From positions 25,420,640 to 25,484,639 of the forward strand of contig OY804590.1 of NCBI GenBank assembly GCA_963680875.1: 64,000 bases of DNA, written 5' to 3'. Position numbers and translations under genes: made by a program. This stretch comes from Bathymodiolus brooksi. Its lineage: Eukaryota > Mollusca > Bivalvia > Mytilida > Modiolidae. Shown in pieces: positions 47,075 to 56,306 of the stretch; within the stretch, counting starts at the first letter, position 1; the number at the start of each line of letters is the position of its first letter. The notes under the pieces are model-generated. The model made no database searches and had not been told where the DNA came from. It worked only from the letters and a program-made list of their open reading frames with translations.

Positions 47075-49345
47075 TTATACATTTTCACTATATGAAAATG
47101 CATCGCTTATAATTTTTTCTGCAGAGACGGAATATATTTCGACAAGATATTGGTATCGGAATATAAACTTTTTAAGAAATCGAATAAGGCGAATCTTTTT
47201 ATAGCCCTGGTCCAGTAGCCTGTTTCTCAGATGAAGATGACGTTTCAGGAAATCAGAATAATTGCTACTGGCCCTTGCATAGCGAATCAATTGCGAGATG
47301 TAAACACCATATGCAGGAGAAGCTGGTATATTGCTGCACATGTTTGGAAAATTTATGATTTTAAAATTGAAGTCGTCCCGCTTATCATAATTTTAGTACT
47401 GAGTTGACCACTGTCGTCAAATTCGAGGTATAAGTCCAAAAATGATGCGGACGAAACTGTATCGGTGGTCTCTTTAACTTCCAGCTCTGGAGGATATATC
47501 AATGGAAGAAATTCTGCAAATCTAGAATTATTGATAGATAAAACGTCATCAATATACCTGTATGTGAAATTAAAGGCTCTAGCCTCATGAATCTTCTTAT
47601 CTTTTACAAGCTTTTGAAGAAACTCCGACTCATATGAGTATAAAAATAAATCGGTTAGAAGAGGGGCACAATTCGTACCCATTGGTATGCCGACGACCTG
47701 CTGAAACAGTGTCCCTCCAAAGGAGACAAATATGTTATCGATGAGGAACTCCAGCATACTGATCACTTGTTCCTCGGAGTAGCATGTTTTACCTTTATGA
47801 ATTTTGTTTGAAAAATATGTGGAATTGTAGCCTAACACAACAAATTTTGAGCCATAGTTTCTATGACTAAAAGCTTTATGAATTGTTTCTTTTAAGCGGG
47901 TTTTAATTTGTCATGCGGTAGGGTGGTATATAGAGTTGAAAAATCAAACGTTTTGATGGAGGATACCTGAGAGAAAGATCTTGATTTCAGGTTATCCAAA
48001 AGATCTATAGAGTTTTTCAAAATCCACATGTGATTTATGCCACTACGCGAGTAAACAGTTTCACAATATTTCTGTTGTCCCTCTTTTACTGCAGACAGAA
48101 TCTTTGTCAGGTGAATAGACAATTCTTTCGTCGAACAAGTTGATGATCCCGCTATGTACCTTTCTTTGTATGGTGTCTTATGGAGTTTAGGTATCCAATA
48201 TAAATAGGGTAAATCCTCAGACTCTTTACCAGAGGGAATGCTTAAAGAGGTCATGAATGATCTGTGGTTAGCTAGGATTTCATCTTTGTCGAACGAAGTT
48301 GGTTTGTATGTGGTATTACTAGAGGTGTTGCTATTTATGCCTAATTCCTTGATTAGGCATTCGAAGTAATATGATTTACATACAAACACGATATTGTTGG
48401 AAGCTTTGCCCGCAGGAACGATAACATATTTGTCATGAAGAGAGGAAAGACACTTAACCGCTTCTTGGTCTTTAAATACAGACTTAGGTCGACTATTAAC
48501 ACAATTTTTGAGTTTGTGAATCCGACCTTGTACTAGATACCTAATTGTTCTAACCCAGTCTGACAATGACTCTAACTCAGGATCTTGGTCTACTTCTCTC
48601 TTTATCCACCTTCTGGCATAATCTTCAACAGCATCCATAATTATCTTGAAATTATGCTTCGAATTGATGTGTTGAGGTTCTCTGAATTTAGGACCATGAG
48701 AAATCACCTTTCGGAGACTCTCATGTTGAATGATATTCAGATCACCAGTGATTACATGTCCAGATGGGTTGTATTGAAAAGGAGAGTGGGAGCAGTCACA
48801 GGTCAGAGGGTTCTTAAGGTACTCTTCTATGTTAATATCTTGCAATGCTTCTTTGTAGTTGAAAATTTTACGGCCAATGCTGATAGTGTATCTATAGGAG
48901 ACAATGGGAACAGATTGATTTTTGAAATATGGTGGAATTTGTTTTACGACCTCTTTTCTATTAAGAATGTTGCTGATGTTAATAGCATCGATTCCTTTGT
49001 TAGCAAACGGAATATGGAGGAATTTTCTGTTGTTATCATGAAGAGGTTCAGATCGAACTGGTTTAAAAAGACGAAAGGAAGCCACGTCACATATAATACT
49101 AGACAATCTGCACTTAGGAGAAAAAGGATCTACGCCTCCTTTGTCAAGTCCAAAATCCCTAAGATCTTTGAGGTAGTTTACAGGTAGTGAAAATAAGATG
49201 TACGAATATGATGAATTCCAAGAGGTTTCTGTATATTAGAAAGTAAATCATTAAAAGTATCTTGTAACGTTCTTGGTTTAGAGGACTTTTTAACATTAGG
49301 ATGTTGAATTCTTTTATGACCATGGCTACGTTTAGTTCTTGGAAT
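47075..49345 (-). pseudogene. Naiad-type RT with linker, copy A, frameshifted
   Basis: Reading downward, the linker (HHIRTSYFHYL), the segment PVNYLKDLRDFG and then a frame open to 47892 contain the CxC motif (LTCDCSH, near 48792-48800), conserved RT fingers (YWIPKLHKTPYKERYIAG) and motif A (FDFSTLYTTLP). A one-base deletion near 47905 shifts the frame. Motif B (GIPMGTNCAPLL) and motif C (YIDD, 47545-47556) follow in 47353-47838, then another frameshift near 47385, then a basic C-terminal part to 47075. A third frameshift lies near 49185. The RT uses the telomerase-related Penelope fold for target-primed synthesis. This copy cannot make the protein without correction. Confidence 0.88.
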
Positions 49346-49357
49346 AGTATTAAAAAG
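49346..49357. repeat. Target-site duplication, left copy
   Basis: AGTATTAAAAAG is identical to 55845-55856, on either side of the LINE. Joining the Penelope sequence across the pair restores a continuous minus-strand reading frame (MSLFNTIPRTKRSHG). Confidence 0.93.
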
Positions 49358-49441
49358 ATCGAGTTACGTCCCTTGGTTTGTCAAGACTCACCGAGAGAAC
49401 AGCTCCAGCAAAAGTTAAATTTAAAGTATTTCTTGTTCACT

Positions 49442-50728
49442 ATGGAAGACATGAGTACGCGCAGTGGTAACAAACTGACTGAAGAACAAATTGAGCAACT
49501 GATAAAACGACTCAGGGGTGTAGAACACATAGAACCCATTGTTACAATCGAAGATTCAAATGTAAACAATGAAAAAATGGCGACGTTCGCCGAGGTAGTT
49601 AACAATCAGAGCAATAATAAAAACAATACAGCCGAATCTGATAGTAAACACGGGGAACAAAATAAAGATTACGCATCTGGTGATTCAGTAAAGCCCCTAT
49701 TTTTAGTCGATCAAGACGTGTTTGGTTCCACCAAACCCGATAGAACTCACTGGCTCACCAACGTAGAGATATATAAAGCGGTAGGCTCCAAAGTCCCAGC
49801 CGAATGCATAAAGGGGATACAGCGTATTAGAGATATGTGGAGGATTTATATGGACAATACAGAGGATAGAATTACTCTAATTGTGGAAGGTTTAAATCTA
49901 CGTGGCAGGAGGGTACCCCTTCACACACAAAATCCTCGGAATCCTCAAAGATTTCGACCTGATACCATCCGCATTAAAGTCAAAAATATCCCTCTTTCCG
50001 CTGATGACGGCCAAATTCACCGTACTTTGACTCTAGAAGGCTGCAATATTGAAGGTATCTTTAGGGAAAAACTTAGAGTGGATGGGAGATTAACTAACTG
50101 TGATACAGGTGACAGACTAGTCATCAGTAAACCACTCCCACACCCACTTCCAAGGAGTCTTCAAATAGGCAAGTACTGGGGGAGGATATTCCATCCTGGT
50201 CAAGTAGAAACCGACAATCAAAGCAGGGAGAATAATAAAAACTGTCACAAATGTCTCAAGCCAGGACACTTCATGTATCAGTGCACAAGTGATTTGGTGT
50301 GTAGGTCATGCAATCAGCAAGGTCATAAAATGGTTGACTGTCCTCATGATCTTGTTTTCCCTGATCCAAACATAAGTGTACATGATGGTGTTGAGGAGGA
50401 AAATCTGACTGAGCATGATGAGGATGATGATGCAAGTCAAGCTGAGGATTCTCAACCCCACAACAGAGCTGTAAAATCAATTACAACAGACAAGGAAGAC
50501 AAAGACATAGAAGCAAAAGGAAATAAAAAAGTGAAAATCATTGAAACTGATAAATCAGAAAATAAACAAGTTAAAGCTGGTCAAAAAACTATGGACAATT
50601 TCATGAAAACTTCAAACAGGCCTAGTGCAATTCAAAGGACTCCACCAACTCCTACTGAGAAATTACATGATCAACAAGGAAGCAGTAAAGGTCGAAAGAA
50701 GTTAAAACCAAGCAACAGGAAAACTTAA
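49442..50728 (+). CDS. LINE ORF1 protein: RRM-like region and two CCHC zinc knuckles
   Basis: A 428-residue nucleic-acid-binding protein expected to coat the LINE RNA in a ribonucleoprotein particle. I start at the ATG at 49442 because the longer in-frame ATG at 49301 lies upstream of the target-site duplication, in the host Penelope sequence. Residues about 172-235 (IRIKVKNIPLSADDGQ onward) resemble an RRM-type fold. Knuckles are CHKCLKPGHFMYQC (268-281) and CRSCNQQGHKMVDC (287-300). An acidic stretch (EEENLTEHDEDDD) follows, then a Lys-rich tail containing QKTMDNFM (381-388), which resembles a degenerate PCNA-interacting PIP box. Two-knuckle ORF1 proteins are usual in the Tx1 part of the L1 clade. 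Intact, no stop. Confidence 0.92.
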   Translation: MEDMSTRSGNKLTEEQIEQLIKRLRGVEHIEPIVTIEDSNVNNEKMATFAEVVNNQSNNKNNTAESDSKHGEQNKDYASGDSVKPLFLVDQDVFGSTKPDRTHWLTNVEIYKAVGSKVPAECIKGIQRIRDMWRIYMDNTEDRITLIVEGLNLRGRRVPLHTQNPRNPQRFRPDTIRIKVKNIPLSADDGQIHRTLTLEGCNIEGIFREKLRVDGRLTNCDTGDRLVISKPLPHPLPRSLQIGKYWGRIFHPGQVETDNQSRENNKNCHKCLKPGHFMYQCTSDLVCRSCNQQGHKMVDCPHDLVFPDPNISVHDGVEEENLTEHDEDDDASQAEDSQPHNRAVKSITTDKEDKDIEAKGNKKVKIIETDKSENKQVKAGQKTMDNFMKTSNRPSAIQRTPPTPTEKLHDQQGSSKGRKKLKPSNRKT

Positions 50729-50804
50729 TCATCATTTAGTGTGCTATTTGAAATAAGTTTCTTTTTATCTTAAATTAAAATTTAAAAAAATTTACAAACT
50801 ACTA

Positions 50805-51857
50805 ATGTTATTTAAGCTCCAACAAAGAGTAAAAATGTTGTATATCATTAAAAACCTAAGTGAGGGTTATATGATGTTTAATGAAGATATAAGAAGTAAA
50901 AAATCATTACAACATAAGAAGTATACTATTAATAGATGTACCTTTATATTGATGTTTTTTATGATAAATCTGACTATAGATTTATACTATTATTATGAAT
51001 ATCTAAACATGTATTTAGTGTGTACATATAACATGGCTCGTTACTATTTTCATATTGTTATTTTCTCAGTTTTCCTTTACAAAACAGTATGTATTTTCTT
51101 TACAAAGCAACACATATTTATTTATCCCATACAATTACAATTCAGGTTTCCACCTAATCTATTTTTAGCCATCGTTAATACACATGAGATGTGTCACGCC
51201 AAATATAGCACGTGGTTATACATATATATATTCCTTATAAATATAAATGTAAACAAAAGAGAAACGCTAATAAAACAAATTGGCTATAGCCAAGTGTCAT
51301 ATAAAATATATAGAAAAAAATACTTACCAGTGGGTAAAACATCACAGATACTTTCTTTAAGTGAATTATTTGTTTTCAAGATCACTGCATTTAAAATATT
51401 TTCAAGCTTCATAATGTTTGTACTAATGTTACACTATGAACCAAGTTTATGGAAAAAATATTATCCACATGTTAAATATAATCCTGTCTGTATTGAGTCG
51501 CATAAATGTACTTTTAAAGGTCGGATAGTCTGTATTAAATATAGGTCGAGGCCAGTACATGAGATGTTAAAAAATATATTAGGATACATACACGGAAAAG
51601 TTCGCATGCTATTTACGGGTATAGAAATATGTAAAAATGATATTAAATGTTACATATTTGTAATATTATGTAGATATTGTAGATTAATTATGTTTTTTTT
51701 CTATTTGACAAAATTAGAATTGCTATATAAAAAAAAAAAAAATATGATAGTGTGTAAATATGGGATATTAATGACCCTTTTGTGGTTAAAAAAAAATAGA
51801 ATTGTTACATATCAAATACAAATCTTATCTCATAAAAAATGTCTGTCAAAAATATGA
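50805..51857 (+). CDS. Middle ORF of the LINE, 350 codons, function unknown
   Basis: A frame open over 1053 bases begins 76 bases after the ORF1 stop and overlaps ORF2 by 19 bases. In AT-rich DNA a run this long without TAA, TAG or TGA is very unlikely by chance, and no other frame is open here. The peptide is rich in Tyr, Phe, Ile and Lys, with four or five hydrophobic stretches that could span membranes (around residues 46-65, 79-98, 138-150, 190-210 and 277-300). I see no signal peptide, zinc finger or known enzyme motif, though Cys and His are frequent. L1/Tx1 elements normally have two ORFs. It may be a third protein, an extended leader that feeds ribosomes to ORF2, or a chance product of base composition. 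I do not recognise it. Confidence 0.55.
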   Translation: MLFKLQQRVKMLYIIKNLSEGYMMFNEDIRSKKSLQHKKYTINRCTFILMFFMINLTIDLYYYYEYLNMYLVCTYNMARYYFHIVIFSVFLYKTVCIFFTKQHIFIYPIQLQFRFPPNLFLAIVNTHEMCHAKYSTWLYIYIFLININVNKRETLIKQIGYSQVSYKIYRKKYLPVGKTSQILSLSELFVFKITAFKIFSSFIMFVLMLHYEPSLWKKYYPHVKYNPVCIESHKCTFKGRIVCIKYRSRPVHEMLKNILGYIHGKVRMLFTGIEICKNDIKCYIFVILCRYCRLIMFFFYLTKLELLYKKKKNMIVCKYGILMTLLWLKKNRIVTYQIQILSHKKCLSKI

Positions 51858-54800
51858 TAAATTTATGTAGCTTAAATGTGAACGGTTTGCAAAACAGAGA
51901 GAAAAGAGGTCGAGCTATAGAATGGGTCAAGTCAATGAAATGTGATATAGCTTATTTTCAAGAAACACATTTCGATCAGAATATTGAAAACGAAATAAAT
52001 TTCAATACAGATTTTAACGTTTATGGTAGTATAGGAACATCTGCTAGTAGGGGGGTAGCAATATTTATTAATAAAGCAGTCAATCATAAGGTCATTGACA
52101 AGGTTACTGATGAAAATGGCAGAATTGTTTTATTAAATGTACAGATAGATGATGCAGTTTTTTCGTTAGTATGCATTTATGCACCAAATAGCAAAACTTT
52201 AAGAAACATGTTTTTTAAAAAGGTAAGTAATTTCTGTAAAGAACATGGAACGGGTATTCTTGTGGTCGGGGGAGATTTTAACGAGATAATGCAAGACATA
52301 GATCGTAGAAGTTTACGTACAGGTAATGTTAGTAAACAATCAGTAAATAGTTTAAAGTCCTTTATAAAAACTAATAAGTTAATTGATGTCTGGAGGATAT
52401 ATAATGAAAACAGACAACAGTTTACATGGCGTAGGAAAGACAAAACACAAGCTAGTCGGATTGATATGATTCTTTTAGGAAAAGATTTTTTATCGCTTGT
52501 TCAAAGCTGTAAAATTAAACCTGCGGTCATACAGTATACTGATCATCAAAGTGTGGTTTTAACCTTTCGGTCGGGGGTGTCTGAAAAGGGAAGAGGGTAT
52601 TGGAAAATTAATAATTCTGTAATACAGGAATATGATTATAAACAGTTAATAAATAAAGTAATTGATAAATATTTAATACAGTGTCATAATAATAAGATCG
52701 ACATAAGATTATTATGGGACGCAATGAAAGTTGAAATTCGAGAAGTAACCACTATGTATTGTAAAAACAAATCAAAATTAACTAGAGAACTTAGACATAA
52801 ATTAGAAAGTGAATTAGAAAAAAAAATTATGGTAAGGGATAATCAAAGCGAGGAAAACGATAACTTAAATAAAGTTATTCATAATATTGAAATAGAACTT
52901 GTAAAAATATATGACCAAAAAGCTAAAGGGGCACAAATTAGATGTCGTGAGAAATGGGTGGAATATGGGGAAAAAAATAACTCATATTTTCTAGGTCTGG
53001 AAAAACAGAGGCAAATTAAAAAGTCAATAAACAAATTAATAGATGAAAACAATGAAATATTAACTGACCAGATGCACATTCTTAGTACTATTAAATCATA
53101 TTATGAAAAATTGTATACTACAAAATATCCTGATGAAAATCTAACCAGTAATTATATTTTTGATACAAAATTAGAAAACAGGCTTCAGGATCAGGATCAA
53201 TCAATTTGTGATGGAAAGGTAACTGAAGAAGAGTGTTCTAATGCAATAAATAATATGAAATCAAATAAAGCCCCAGGTTTGGATGGACTAACGGTAGAAT
53301 TTTATAGAGAATTTTGGGGAAAAGTCAAATTTTTTTTAATTGATGTTCTAAATAAAAGCTATGATGAAAAGCTACTGAGTTTTTCTCAGCGGACTAGTGT
53401 TTTATCTTTATTGTTTAAAAAGGGGGATCCCTTAGTTCTAGATAATTATAGACCTATTTCTCTTTTAAATGTTGATTTAAAACTTCTTTCTTATGTTCTA
53501 GCACAGCGTTTAAAAAAAGTTTTAGAAAAAATTGTAAATAATGACCAAACTGGATATATTAAAAACAGGTTCATTGGCTTCAATCATAGACAAATACAAG
53601 ACATTATTGATTTTGCTGAATCTTATAATGTTGAAGGGGCAATAGTCTTTGTTGATTTTAAAAAAGCGTTTGACTCACTTGAATGGACATTTATCTTGAC
53701 AACTTTAAAACATTTTGGGTTTAATGAATCGTTTATAATTTGGGTTAAAACTTTATACAGTAATATTCAAACTTGTGTAATGAACAATGGCTGGATATCA
53801 GAGATTTTCAAAAACTCGCGCGGAATACGTCAAGGTTGTCCTTTATCTGCTTTGCTATTTGTTTTATCAGTTGAAATCATGGCTCTTCGAATAAGAAATA
53901 ATAAGGATATCAAAGGTTTTCAGATAAAAATAGATGAACAAACACATAGTATAAAAATTTCGCAATTAGCAGATGACACAACACTATATTTTAACTCTAA
54001 AAACGATATATCCGTTGCTATGAACGAAATTGAAATTTTTGGTAATTTTTCAGGTTTAATGATAAATAGAAATAAGACAGAGGGGTTGTGGATTGGGAAA
54101 CTAAAACACAGTAAAGATAAGGTAGAAAATATTAAATGGACAAACAAACCAATAAAGACCTTAGGTATTTATTATGGTCATGATTACATAGAATGTGAAA
54201 AACTTAATTGGGAGAAAAAAATTGAAAAAATGAATAGCTTATTTTTGTCATGGTCAAAGCGAAATCTCTCAATATTGGGTAAAGTACTAATCATTAAAGC
54301 TTTGATTATACCTATTTTTACTTTTATTGTTAGTTCCTGTGTTATTCCAGAAAAATACAAAAAAGAGATAGAGAGTAAGTGTTTTAAATTTATATGGAAT
54401 GGGAAACCAGATAAGGTAAAAAGAAATACATTGATAGGAGATTTTGAGAAGGGTGGACTGAAAATGATAGATATAGAAAGTTATTTTATATCTTTGAAGG
54501 CATCATGGGTAAGTAGATTAGCTGACTCAAAATTTTCGAATTGGAAATTGATACCACTAAAATATTTAAATGTATTTGGGAAAATATGGCTTATTTTTAA
54601 AATGAACATAGATGTGAAAAAACATAAACAGTTTCTAAATAATATCCCCGAATTTTACAAAAATGTTTTGACCAGTTGGATAAAAACAGGTGGTGGTCAA
54701 TTAAGTTCACCATTGACATTCAGTAATGTAAGAAAGCAAATTTTATGGGGAAATAGATTTATTACATTTGAAAAAAAATATTTATTTTTTAAAGAATGGA

Positions 54801-55645
54801 TTAATAGTGGAATATTTTTTGTTAATGATATAATAGATAATAATGGTAAAATTACGCAAGAATTTATTCTTCACAAGTTAAAAAATAAATCTAATTGGAT
54901 ATCTGAATTTAGTATTCTCAAAAAAGCTTTCCCAAAGAATTGGATAGACATTTTAAAAACAGAAAGCTCAGTTAAAAGCATTGTAAATATCAAAAAAGAT
55001 TATTTCATCTGGAACAATCAGTTTATTAATTTATCTACATTGTCTAATAAGTTATTATATAATAAACTGGTGAATGTTAAATTTTCAAACCCTATTGGTA
55101 CACATTATTGGATTAATTATTTAGTGTTGTCTGAAAAACCAAATACAAGTAGTCTATATTTTTTCATTTTCAAATTTCTTGACGAAAACAAACTTAAAAT
55201 GTTCAGATGGAAACTTTTTCATTTTATTATACCAAATAAAGTTTTACTTTCCAAATGGAAAATTGTTGGGAACAGTTTATGTAATTTCTGTAAATTAGAT
55301 GAAGATTACTCTCATTATTTTATTACTTGTACCTTTCTAAAAGAGTTTTGGACAAAATTTCAGAATTTAATGAAGGGTTTGGGTATCGAAAACAAAATTA
55401 CTTTGAATCATATAGTACTTGGATACAAGATAGATGATAAAAACTATCTTGCATTAAATTTTTTGATAACAGTTGTAGGGTTTTCCATCTACAAATCGTA
55501 CTATATATCTGAACAGAAAACAAAGTATATTGATGTTTATAGAATATTTGCCAATGAATATATTAAAAGAATAAATGAAAATAAAACACTTCAAAAGTGT
55601 TCTTTTTTAATGAAAGTAAAAAATTATATAATAAATGCAAAATAA
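51839..55645 (+). CDS. LINE ORF2 protein: APE-type endonuclease and reverse transcriptase
   Basis: A 1268-residue polyprotein that nicks target DNA and copies the LINE RNA. The N-terminal endonuclease has LCSLNVNGLQ (N), YFQETH (E), VVGGDFNEI (D and N), SRIDMIL and TDHQSVV (the DH pair), all expected catalytic residues. The RT has DNYRPISLLN, motif A VFVDFKKAFDSL (Asp606), motif B GIRQGCPLSALLF and motif C as LADD (Asp712 and Asp713). A C-terminal CCHC, CNFCKLDEDYSHYFITC (Cys1148, Cys1151, His1159, Cys1164), is typical of L1-clade ORF2. The ATG at 51839 starts the longest frame. A second ATG at 51854 (codon 6) overlaps the middle ORF stop as ATGA and precedes the endonuclease directly, so it may be the real start. 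Intact. Confidence 0.95.
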   Translation: MSVKNMINLCSLNVNGLQNREKRGRAIEWVKSMKCDIAYFQETHFDQNIENEINFNTDFNVYGSIGTSASRGVAIFINKAVNHKVIDKVTDENGRIVLLNVQIDDAVFSLVCIYAPNSKTLRNMFFKKVSNFCKEHGTGILVVGGDFNEIMQDIDRRSLRTGNVSKQSVNSLKSFIKTNKLIDVWRIYNENRQQFTWRRKDKTQASRIDMILLGKDFLSLVQSCKIKPAVIQYTDHQSVVLTFRSGVSEKGRGYWKINNSVIQEYDYKQLINKVIDKYLIQCHNNKIDIRLLWDAMKVEIREVTTMYCKNKSKLTRELRHKLESELEKKIMVRDNQSEENDNLNKVIHNIEIELVKIYDQKAKGAQIRCREKWVEYGEKNNSYFLGLEKQRQIKKSINKLIDENNEILTDQMHILSTIKSYYEKLYTTKYPDENLTSNYIFDTKLENRLQDQDQSICDGKVTEEECSNAINNMKSNKAPGLDGLTVEFYREFWGKVKFFLIDVLNKSYDEKLLSFSQRTSVLSLLFKKGDPLVLDNYRPISLLNVDLKLLSYVLAQRLKKVLEKIVNNDQTGYIKNRFIGFNHRQIQDIIDFAESYNVEGAIVFVDFKKAFDSLEWTFILTTLKHFGFNESFIIWVKTLYSNIQTCVMNNGWISEIFKNSRGIRQGCPLSALLFVLSVEIMALRIRNNKDIKGFQIKIDEQTHSIKISQLADDTTLYFNSKNDISVAMNEIEIFGNFSGLMINRNKTEGLWIGKLKHSKDKVENIKWTNKPIKTLGIYYGHDYIECEKLNWEKKIEKMNSLFLSWSKRNLSILGKVLIIKALIIPIFTFIVSSCVIPEKYKKEIESKCFKFIWNGKPDKVKRNTLIGDFEKGGLKMIDIESYFISLKASWVSRLADSKFSNWKLIPLKYLNVFGKIWLIFKMNIDVKKHKQFLNNIPEFYKNVLTSWIKTGGGQLSSPLTFSNVRKQILWGNRFITFEKKYLFFKEWINSGIFFVNDIIDNNGKITQEFILHKLKNKSNWISEFSILKKAFPKNWIDILKTESSVKSIVNIKKDYFIWNNQFINLSTLSNKLLYNKLVNVKFSNPIGTHYWINYLVLSEKPNTSSLYFFIFKFLDENKLKMFRWKLFHFIIPNKVLLSKWKIVGNSLCNFCKLDEDYSHYFITCTFLKEFWTKFQNLMKGLGIENKITLNHIVLGYKIDDKNYLALNFLITVVGFSIYKSYYISEQKTKYIDVYRIFANEYIKRINENKTLQKCSFLMKVKNYIINAK

Positions 55646-55708
55646 TAAATGTTTTCAAAGGTATTAAATAGAAATTGTATTTAGGTTGTATATATATTTC
55701 ATGTAATT

Positions 55709-55732
55709 CTGATTATAGCCCTGGATAATCAG
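55709..55732 (+). other. 3' UTR hairpin 1 of the LINE
   Basis: CTGATTAT and ATAATCAG pair perfectly around an 8-base loop, 64 bases after the ORF2 stop. Such a stem may serve as the recognition structure for the RT. Confidence 0.7.
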
Positions 55733-55754
55733 AACAAGATGTAACAGGGAAACA

Positions 55755-55777
55755 CCAAAAGGAGCTTGGACTTTTGG
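55755..55777 (+). other. 3' UTR hairpin 2 of the LINE
   Basis: CCAAAAG and CTTTTGG pair perfectly around a 9-base loop, 22 bases after hairpin 1. Confidence 0.65.
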
Positions 55778-55801
55778 CGTGTTAATTGTAGCAAGCATTT
55801 G

Positions 55802-55844
55802 AATAAAATATATTACGTTGTTAAAAAAAAAAAAAAAAAAAAAA
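55802..55844 (+). terminator. LINE polyadenylation signal and poly(A) tail
   Basis: AATAAA at 55802-55807 is followed after 15 bases by a run of A from 55823 to 55844, where the duplication begins. Confidence 0.88.
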
Positions 55845-55856
55845 AGTATTAAAAAG
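55845..55856. repeat. Target-site duplication, right copy
   Basis: AGTATTAAAAAG, identical to 49346-49357; its first A is shared with the end of the poly(A) run. Confidence 0.93.
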
Positions 55857-55904
55857 GCTCATCACGTTGATTTCGTTGCATCCAGGACTTGATAAATTTA
55901 ACAC

Positions 55905-56306
55905 TCATTTGATGTTATCATTGCAACAGTAAGGCATTGCAGTGCCTAATTCTTTTATCCAGAACAACTCTCTATCGGTGCGGTAAGGTGTACTAAGAAT
56001 ACGACTGTTTGTATGATGGTAAATCTTCTCGATGATTCGAACTTTCATCGTCAAACAGCGGTCATGACCCGGTTGATTGAAATGATTATACAAAATCCTG
56101 TATTTGGGATCTTTTGCATCATATCGATGTTGGCTCATCCTACTTCGCAATGTTTGACGAGTTTCACCAACATACAAAAGTCCACAGAGTGTACATTCTA
56201 TGCCGTAAATGACATTTTTAGTAAAACAGTCCAGAGGTTCAAACGATTTGGTGTAGTACGTTTTTCCAGTTAAATTACTTGTAAATTCAGGAGAAGTTAT
56301 TAGCAT
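55905..56306 (-). pseudogene. GIY-YIG endonuclease domain, copy A
   Basis: The 133-codon frame contains NVIYGIECTLCGLLYVGET (the GIY and YIG strands with a C-x2-C pair between them), LRSRMSQHR (catalytic Arg and neighbouring His), HFNQPGHD (H-x5-H) and RELFWIKEL (catalytic Glu). The two Cys and two His give the CCHH zinc-binding pattern known for Penelope endonucleases and absent from the Chlamys branch, which favours Naiad. It lies N-terminal to the RT. An in-frame TGA at 55905 follows the codons NDNIK; beyond it the frame stays open through VLNLSSPGCNEINVMSLFN to the LINE junction. Confidence 0.88.

Larger units (their letters stand above)
46716..49357 (-). mobile_element. Penelope-like element copy A (Naiad type), 3' part
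   Basis: This is the 3' two thirds of a full-length Penelope-like retroelement on the minus strand, split from its 5' part (55846-56706) by a LINE. The 3' end (46716) shows the family terminus TTATTACCTTT. The order along the minus strand is N-terminal Cys-rich region, GIY-YIG endonuclease, linker with CxC, then RT. That is the permuted order of the Naiad/Chlamys clade, the reverse of classical Penelope where the endonuclease is C-terminal. Total length without the LINE is about 3.5 kb. Confidence 0.88.
49358..55844 (+). mobile_element. Full-length L1/Tx1-like LINE, nested in Penelope copy A
   Basis: About 6.49 kb: 5' UTR of 84 bases, ORF1 (49442-50728), a 350-codon middle ORF (50805-51857), ORF2 (51839-55645), a 3' UTR with two perfect short hairpins, AATAAA at 55802 and a poly(A) run at 55823-55844. 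All frames are open, and the flanking 12-bp duplication is exact, so the insertion is young and the element may be active. The L1/Tx1 affiliation rests on the two-knuckle ORF1, the ORF2 motifs and the poly(A) tail; the family itself I cannot name. Confidence 0.93.

Noticed and set aside
48585..49187. 200-codon plus-strand ORF
   Set aside because: It is antisense to the Penelope linker and RT, which carries clear motifs on the minus strand.
49301..49441. Upstream in-frame extension of LINE ORF1
   Set aside because: It lies mostly before the target-site duplication, in Penelope sequence on the other strand; the LINE begins at 49358.
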